This document shows positions 58,581 to 64,000 of a stretch of DNA of 64,000 bases, piece by piece. Source of the stretch: Lycorma delicatula (taxonomy: Eukaryota; Arthropoda; Insecta; Hemiptera; Fulgoridae); contig NC_134457.1 in NCBI RefSeq assembly GCF_047948215.1, positions 84,792,898 to 84,856,897 on the forward strand, written 5' to 3'. Both the position numbers and the translations under genes were made by a program. The notes under the pieces were generated by a model that ran no database searches, was not told where the DNA came from, and was given only the letters and a program-made list of their open reading frames with translations. The number at the start of each line of letters is the position of its first letter. Position 1 is the first letter of the stretch.

Positions 58581-59479
58581 ATGGGACTGAACCAACAAAC
58601 AATTTTATAAAGAACACCGGATTTATACAGATTTTAACTTAGAAGTGTAGCATCATGAGACTGAATAATTTATTTATAAAGAATTATTGATATTTATTGA
58701 TTGTAAAACTTACTTAATAATTATTGGAAATGATGTTCACACACTTCAACGCACTTCAGAAAATATTTAGTTATTTACTTTGAAAAGTTGATAAATATTC
58801 CTTCATTTCTTTTATAAATTAAGATTATTCATTACATACACCTTAGTAGATTATCAATTATTGTATTGATAATATTAATAGTATTGTTACGTAGTATTGA
58901 TAATATACACCTTCGACTACTATTCCAGAGTGTGTGAACTGTTTTTGTAAACAGTGCCTTTCAAATAATTCAAAAAAAAGACTGAATAAGTAAGTATATA
59001 GTTCTTGTAACTGTAGTTTTATAAAGATGGTTTTATCATCGAAAATAAAATTCTATGAAAAGTATCTTCATTCAGTCACTAGTGAAACCAAGTTGTGCGG
59101 TTCTCTTAGAATCACTCTTTATCCTTTGTTTAATAAATAAATCTTTTTCTAATCGGTACATAAAAATACATTATAAACCATAACAATATAAGATTAATTT
59201 TAAATATAAAACCAAATTAAAAGATAAAAATAGATTCGTTTTAAGTCCATATTAATTATTAAATACAAACTTAATCCTTAATATGATTTCAAAAAATAAG
59301 AATCTGATTATTCGTCACCTTCAAATCACATATTTATGGGTGTAGAGAAAGTTAATTAAAATTATGTGCTTTTCAGCATCCAGAATTCGATAGCTATAAC
59401 TACTGACAAATCAAAAAAGTCTCATCATGTTTAATCCTTTAAAATCTAAATACCGTTATTGGCAGTGAGGCGTCAGGTC
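58581..59479. other. No gene seen
   Basis: AT-rich. An ATTGATAATAT phrase is doubled near 58866 and 58893. Confidence 0.55.
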
Positions 59480-59768
59480 CGTGTTTAGATGTCAGGCCTT
59501 CGTATTAAATATGTTAAGTTCAAAAGAAAAGACAGACTCTAGCTATTTGGCCTGGTGAATTCAGATATGTGTCCAACTTATGAACAACTAGATGACACAG
59601 ATCATGTAATTTACGAATGCGCGAAATACGAACTTTTGCACACGTCGACTCGACATCATCGGGTCGACATTAGATTTCCGTGAGAATTGGAAAAACCGGG
59701 CCAAATGGGTAATCGTTGAAAATTTCATCGGGTTCCTGGCAAGAGAACGGATTGTCAAGGGAATTTAG
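59480..59768 (+). pseudogene. R1-like LINE C-terminal tail
   Basis: The plus strand gives DMCPTYEQLDDTDHVIYECAK at about 59563-59625, a form of the 'LCP.C...E...HV.FEC' zinc-like module after the polymerase. After a frame change the end is NWKNRAKWVIVENFIGFL, then ARERIVKGI and a stop at 59766-59768. The preceding RIKYVKFKRKD at about 59500 fits the 'YL.RFK..DSP' lead-in. It is a 5'-truncated copy whose 3' UTR follows at 59769. The same family is represented on the minus strand at 35150-37060. Confidence 0.72.
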
Positions 59769-60295
59769 GATTTCGCCTGGTCTTTCCTGTGTCGTGGTTT
59801 TGTTGTTCTGATGTTATGAAGTTTAATATTTTTGTAGTGTTTTGTTTATTTAGTTTTATTTTTAAGTTCATTTTTTTGTCTTTTTTGTTATAGTTGTGTG
59901 TTAAGCCGAACTTCTAACCTATCGGGTAGGTATTTGCATTTTTAGTTTCAGTTTCTTCATGGCAGTCAGTTTTGTTAAAGACTCAAAATAGATGTGTTTT
60001 GTCATAACAAGTTCATTTCCTAATAATACACCGATGGGAATATCAGATGTGGTATTTGCATCGGTGGAATCCTGAATGAATCAAGAACAAGGCTGGGAGA
60101 TGCCTTTTTGCCAGGGTTCTGAAGATGACCTTTGGTAGTCCATAAGGGCAAGGTACGGAGGGGGTGGCGTGGCGAGCAAACCTGTGACATAGAGGGTGTC
60201 TTCCCCTACAAGGTCAGGATGAATAGAAAACGTGGCCCTTTCAATTATTTATTCCAACAGAGATTCATGGAAGTCGTCTCAGAGGAAATTAATAA
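59769..60295 (+). mobile_element. R1-like LINE 3' untranslated region
   Basis: T/G-rich, then ACCGATGGGAATATC, TTGCATCGGTGGAATCCTGA, GGTACGGAGGGGGTGGCGTGGCG and GGTCAGGATGA, in the same order as the minus-strand copy at 35150-35410. Two self-complementary words, GATGGGAAT and the CATCGGTGG region, are conserved between copies. Confidence 0.68.
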
Positions 60296-61250
60296 GAGAT
60301 GAGATCGTTGAAAATACGAATGGTCCTTCGGGTGATAGCAGTGACTAATAACGCGGATTCGATTCCAGTCCCTCCGTCATAGTCAAATGTTCCGGTTTTA
60401 CGCACGTTTCCGGTAGCTGGCACGGCTCCTGGGATTGACATACCTCTCTTGAACAAATTTTATCTTCTGCCAGTGGAGGAGACTGACGGTTCCACTCTCC
60501 CTTAATCCTAACGGCTCTGAACGGCTTAACCCCTTCAGAAAAAAGAGGTAAAGCCGTCTCCGATAGTATTGTATGGTATTTCAGATAACACAAAGCTGTA
60601 TGAGTTGTTGGAATCGGTAGTTAACAAGGCGGAATATACCGTGAGAATAATAATCATTAACTTTGGCTGCTGTCGAAGGATATTGATAGGTACAAAAAAA
60701 TTATTCATGTTTTTCGCGAAAATAACCTGATGGGACATACCTTCACGAAGCATGATGAGAGAGCGTTCGGATGGTGCTTAAGAATCTTGACCATTCGATC
60801 CTAGTTGCAGTTATACAGCAGGAGATTGAGAGTCAGGGGCATAAGGTTCGGAGCATCGTAAATGCACACCACCGAGTAACGAAAAAGCCGTTGCCGAATT
60901 TTTCGTAAATCTAGAACCTCAGGATAATAATAAAGAGATGTTCGATATAAAGTACATAGTAAACTGTTGCGTTAGGTTCGAAAAACCAAAGAAAACTCCA
61001 GGGTTGGTGCAGCGTGTGAGGTGTCAACAGTACGATCACAAAAAAAAATAATTGCATGAGGCCGTATCGCTGTGTGAAGTGTGCAGCGGAACATAGGACC
61101 GCCGATTGCCAGAAAGTAGACAGAAGCACACCGGCGATTTGCTTGATGTCATGAGGATCATCCTGCAAATTATAAAGGTTGCAATGTCTATAAGGAGATC
61201 CTTGAAAGGAAAGAGAAGAGGAAGTTGCTCGAAATTAAGCTTAAGATGTA
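60296..61250 (+). pseudogene. Jockey-type LINE ORF1 with PRE_C2HC-like and zinc-knuckle region
   Basis: Across shifting frames the plus strand reads SKLYELLESVVNKAEYTVRI (about 60593-60650), MVLKNLDHS, EIESQGHKVRSIVNAHHRVT (about 60827-60885), NNKEMFDIKYIVNC (about 60927-60970) and PYRCVKCAAEHRTADCQK (about 61057-61112, first knuckle). HPANYKGCNVYKEILERK then follows at about 61160-61210. 'H.V..I.N..HR.TK.PL..F.V.LEP..NNKEI..I.' is the PRE_C2HC domain that precedes knuckles in Jockey-clade gag proteins. The N-terminal part at 60300-60590 is Ser/Pro-rich and poorly readable. At least four frame changes. The role would be RNA binding in the element's ribonucleoprotein. Confidence 0.85.
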
Positions 61251-61626
61251 ATGGGTGTTGGGTAATAGATCACAACTTTCTTTGTTCAACAAGGCTTTGC
61301 TCTACAAGGCTTTCTTGAAACCCATATGGACGTACGGGATTTAACTGTGGGGAACTGCCAGTAACAGCAACGTGGAGGTCATTCAACGGTGTTAGAACAA
61401 ACTTTTACAGAATATAACCCACGCGCCGTGGTTTGCGAGGAATGTTGAAATTCACGATTACGTAGGCATTCTATACGCTCGAGAGGAATTTGAACGTCTA
61501 GTTTCAAGTCATGTGTCCAGGTTGGATAAGCATATTAATCATCTCGGTTTAAATCTGCTAGACAACAGCAAGGACGTTAGGAGACTAAAAAGGCTCCATG
61601 TATTTGATCTAGTTGATGGCCCGTTG
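61251..61626 (+). pseudogene. Jockey-type LINE ORF2, C-terminal end only
   Basis: NKALLYKAFLKPIWTYGI, a stop, then LWGTASNSNVEVIQR at about 61290-61388; then APWFARNVEIHDYVGIL, and LDNSKDVRRLKRLHVFDL to a double stop at 61624-61629. This is the conserved thumb/C-terminal region of Jockey polymerases ('LLY...LKPIWTYG.QLWG.AS.SN...IQR'). It begins almost directly after ORF1: the endonuclease and the polymerase palm, roughly 2 kb in complete elements of this clade, are absent. The remaining frame is almost intact, with one or two stops. Confidence 0.85.
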
Positions 61627-61993
61627 TGATAACCCGGTTTGGCGGCTTGGTGCTCACGTTTATTGTTTCTTGGCTGTTTCAAAGTTACTGTTTCGTTTAC
61701 TATTCTATTTCGTTTTATTATTCGTTTCGTTTTTTCGTTTTACTATTCTATTTTGTTGTTTTAACGTTAATGTTGGCTGGACATTCGAATAGATATTCAA
61801 AGGCGCTATCAAATGTTATATTATTATGTTATACTGTTGTTTATGTTATACTATGCTTTTGTATTACTTGAAGATTATCTTTGAGTGGTTCTCTTTCAAG
61901 TAATGATCAGTCATACGACTTACTTATATCTGCTACATTGTAGTAGCTGATTGTAAGAAAATAAAGAAATTCAGCCAAAAAACAAAAAAAAAA
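61627..61993 (+). mobile_element. Jockey LINE 3' UTR and poly(A) tail
   Basis: A T-rich UTR with repeated TTTCGTTTTACTATTCTATTT phrases (about 61690-61755). It ends GTAAGAAAATAAAGAAATTCAGCC and an A-rich tail at about 61977-61993. The tail fixes the 3' end and orientation of the element. Confidence 0.75.
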
Positions 61994-62859
61994 TTTTAAA
62001 AAGGTTTATTTTTAATCGTACTAAAGGTTTCTATGTAAAACAATATTATGCCGATGAATAATATTAATTTGAATATTTTTTTATAAACCTGAACTTTCTA
62101 CATTCCACGTGTATCTTTGTACACATGGAACTATCAAAAATAATTTACGATAATCCCTTCTGAATTGTCAATTGCTTTGTAATAGTGTTTTTGTATTTAA
62201 TGTATTTAGTTAACATTATTTCATGTTTATTATATTTTAATAATTATTAAGGACTTTAATTGTATCTGTTTTTTTCTTTTAAAATATGATTTTATATTTA
62301 TAATGACGTCATCTATTAATCATCTATCAATCAAGTAAACAGATTGAAACGATCAAGTCTGCCGAAATTTCAGAATATCAAATTTTTTGAGGCGGAAATT
62401 AATGAAACTTTTTTATATTTTTTTTGTTATTATTTTGACTTTACTATATTTTGATAAGGCAAAAAGAAAAATCAATTTTAAAATTTCATTAAGTAAGATG
62501 CAATTGAAATAAAGGATATCCTAATTATGTTCCATACTCTTATCAAAATTTTTTATCAGTAGATTTAATATCAAGTTTTAAAAATAATCAATCCAATGTT
62601 GATTAAGGGGATCAAATCGAACTCGCATGTTTTTACTGAACATTCCGTTATTTTTCGCAATTATGGTTCAAATCTGCTTCCTTACCTGGACAAACAAGCC
62701 AATAAATTTCTATTTTCATTATTATTCGCTTCTAATTTCTTCATTTACAATTTCAAAAAACCTATAAGAAGAATGTCCGAGCTCGTAATAATAAAAATAG
62801 TATTTTTTTTTAATAATAAATTTTAATTTTAGCCGAAATTTAGCCTGTTAGTTTTATGT
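61994..62859. other. No gene seen
   Basis: AT-rich. The open frame 62596-62826 has no motif. Confidence 0.55.
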
Positions 62860-63465
62860 TCTCTCATCACCTGAGAACCAACTGATCGATTGCTTTTTAA
62901 TTTACAGATTACATTTGTGTTATCCCAGGGAAGGGTTTTAAACCATAGATCGAGGCTCCAGCCCCCTTCGGGGTGAAGTTGTGAATAAAAGATATTCATT
63001 AAAGAAAAAGAAAATTAAGTTATTTAATTCATTATTACATTTCGGTCACCATGACAACTGAAATAGATTTTCCTCGTCAAAGATCTGTGTACTTTAATTA
63101 TCATAGTCACGACTATTCTGTTTTTTTGTAATTTAGTTTCCTTTCAGGTTTCTATAATGCCTGAATATCTTAATCGTTCTTTTCAGTACTATTCTCACAA
63201 CCATGAGCAGGGGGAGGGGGCGGAGCCCTCTGGCTAGATGGGAATAGCGAGCGAAGCTAGTTCTGCGGCCCTGGGTTCGACCCTGTAACTCCTGGAGGCC
63301 CCGGGGATCCCCCGCCTACTCCGAGAACGAAGCCAGCTCTGCCGGGGTCCAGGAGGCTGGGCAACTTGACTAAACTGTATGGTGAGTGAAGCGAGCTGTC
63401 GGTGGGTCCAGGGATCCCGGAATACCCCGGGGAGTCCATGGAGTTCCGATCGGCTAGGATTTATA
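62860..63465 (+). mobile_element. Dispersed repeat E, copy 2, with GC-rich end
   Basis: Same blocks in the same order and orientation as 57265-57945. The GC-rich end (63205-63440) is fuller here and holds three related units: GAGCGAAGCTAGTTCTGCGGCCCTGG, GAACGAAGCCAGCTCTGCCGGGGTCC and GAGTGAAGCGAGCTGTCGGTGGGTCC, roughly 55-85 bp apart. It ends near CCCCGGGGAGTCCATGGAGTTCCGATCGGCTAGG; copy 1 ends with GGCCGGCTAGG. Non-coding; class unknown. Confidence 0.78.
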
Positions 63466-64000
63466 TAAACATTTTCAACATAATTGAGTTGGTATTTTTT
63501 TTTAAATATAATGAAGGAAAAATAACCTTACAATAGACGTTAGTTAATTCTACTAACCCTAATAACCCATAAAAACTAAGACAAGAACAGATCATTCTCT
63601 AGTGGTCTGGAAAGAAAAATAAATCAGTCCGAACTATGTAGCTAATGCACTGGAAGGATGTGAAAATATATAGAGATAAAGTATTTTAAAACAAACGATT
63701 TTTAATAAAGTAATAGAAAAAAGGAAGAAATTAATTTCAAGCAATTTTTTATAGAAAAATAGAAACGGAGATGCATTTAAAATAATTTCATAATAATTAC
63801 ACTAGTGGTAGCTGAAAATAGTAGTATACTGTGTATACGTCTTTTCTTTCTCACCACCTTTAACGATTAGTGATGTTTAGCAAAAATATAAAACAGAGAT
63901 ATAACTTAAATTTTTTCTAAACTTCTTTTTTAATAATTTCTGGTATGTTTGATACACTATGTTTTTACCTCAGGCCATCATTATGTTTCTCACATTAGCA
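63466..64000. other. No gene seen
   Basis: AT-rich to the end of the window. Confidence 0.6.

Overview
This is a eukaryotic, strongly AT-rich window (long A/T runs, several TA microsatellites) with no confidently recognised host gene. Where coding similarity appears it nearly always belongs to transposable elements (TEs). The retrotransposon clades (R1-like, Jockey, I-like and RTE/CRE-type non-LTR elements), the mariner/Tc1-type DNA transposons and the tRNA-derived SINEs fit an arthropod, most likely an insect, and a TE-rich hemipteran is a reasonable guess. That placement is inference. No rRNA, functional tRNA, CRISPR array, operon or bacterial signal was seen.

Layout. 0-8 kb: the C-terminal end of a LINE reverse transcriptase (1-905), a GC-rich island (2620-3035), a 45-bp tandem duplication, a first copy of dispersed repeat 'D', a 246-bp insertion flanked by 13-bp direct repeats, a tRNA-headed element with a hairpin tail (5222-6500) and a second RT fragment (7240-7600). 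8.3-8.57 kb: an 89-codon open frame on the minus strand that looks like a terminal exon and is the best host-gene candidate. 9.3-15.2 kb: a pair of about 300-bp inverted arms enclosing another tRNA-headed element, then three minus-strand units: a tRNA-derived SINE, a LINE C-terminus and a long RTE-type RT pseudogene that itself carries a SINE. 15.2-27.3 kb: mostly featureless AT-rich DNA with an inverted-repeat element (21300-22392), a LINE 5'-like GC-rich block and repeat D copy 2. 27.3-43.7 kb: an R1-like LINE C-terminus, two decayed mariners of one family, an RT fragment, three-part nesting in an R1-like gag pseudogene, and repeats C and D nested in each other. 44-55.5 kb: tRNA-like SINE heads, a degenerate tandem array, two pieces of one IS630-like DDE transposase family, an I-like LINE between inverted arms, and a nearly complete 1.2-kb mariner-type element with matching terminal inverted repeats. 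57-63.5 kb: two copies of a roughly 600-bp repeat 'E' with GC-rich ends, an RT fragment, an R1-like 3' end and an internally deleted Jockey element ending in poly(A).

The genes do not form a pathway. The units are successive layers of insertion and decay, and target-site duplications give relative ages: the SINEs at 14556 and 36682 interrupt LINE frames and are younger than them. Clade names come from motifs read by eye. Boundaries without a stated target-site duplication or terminal repeat are approximate to tens of bases, and no similarity search was possible.
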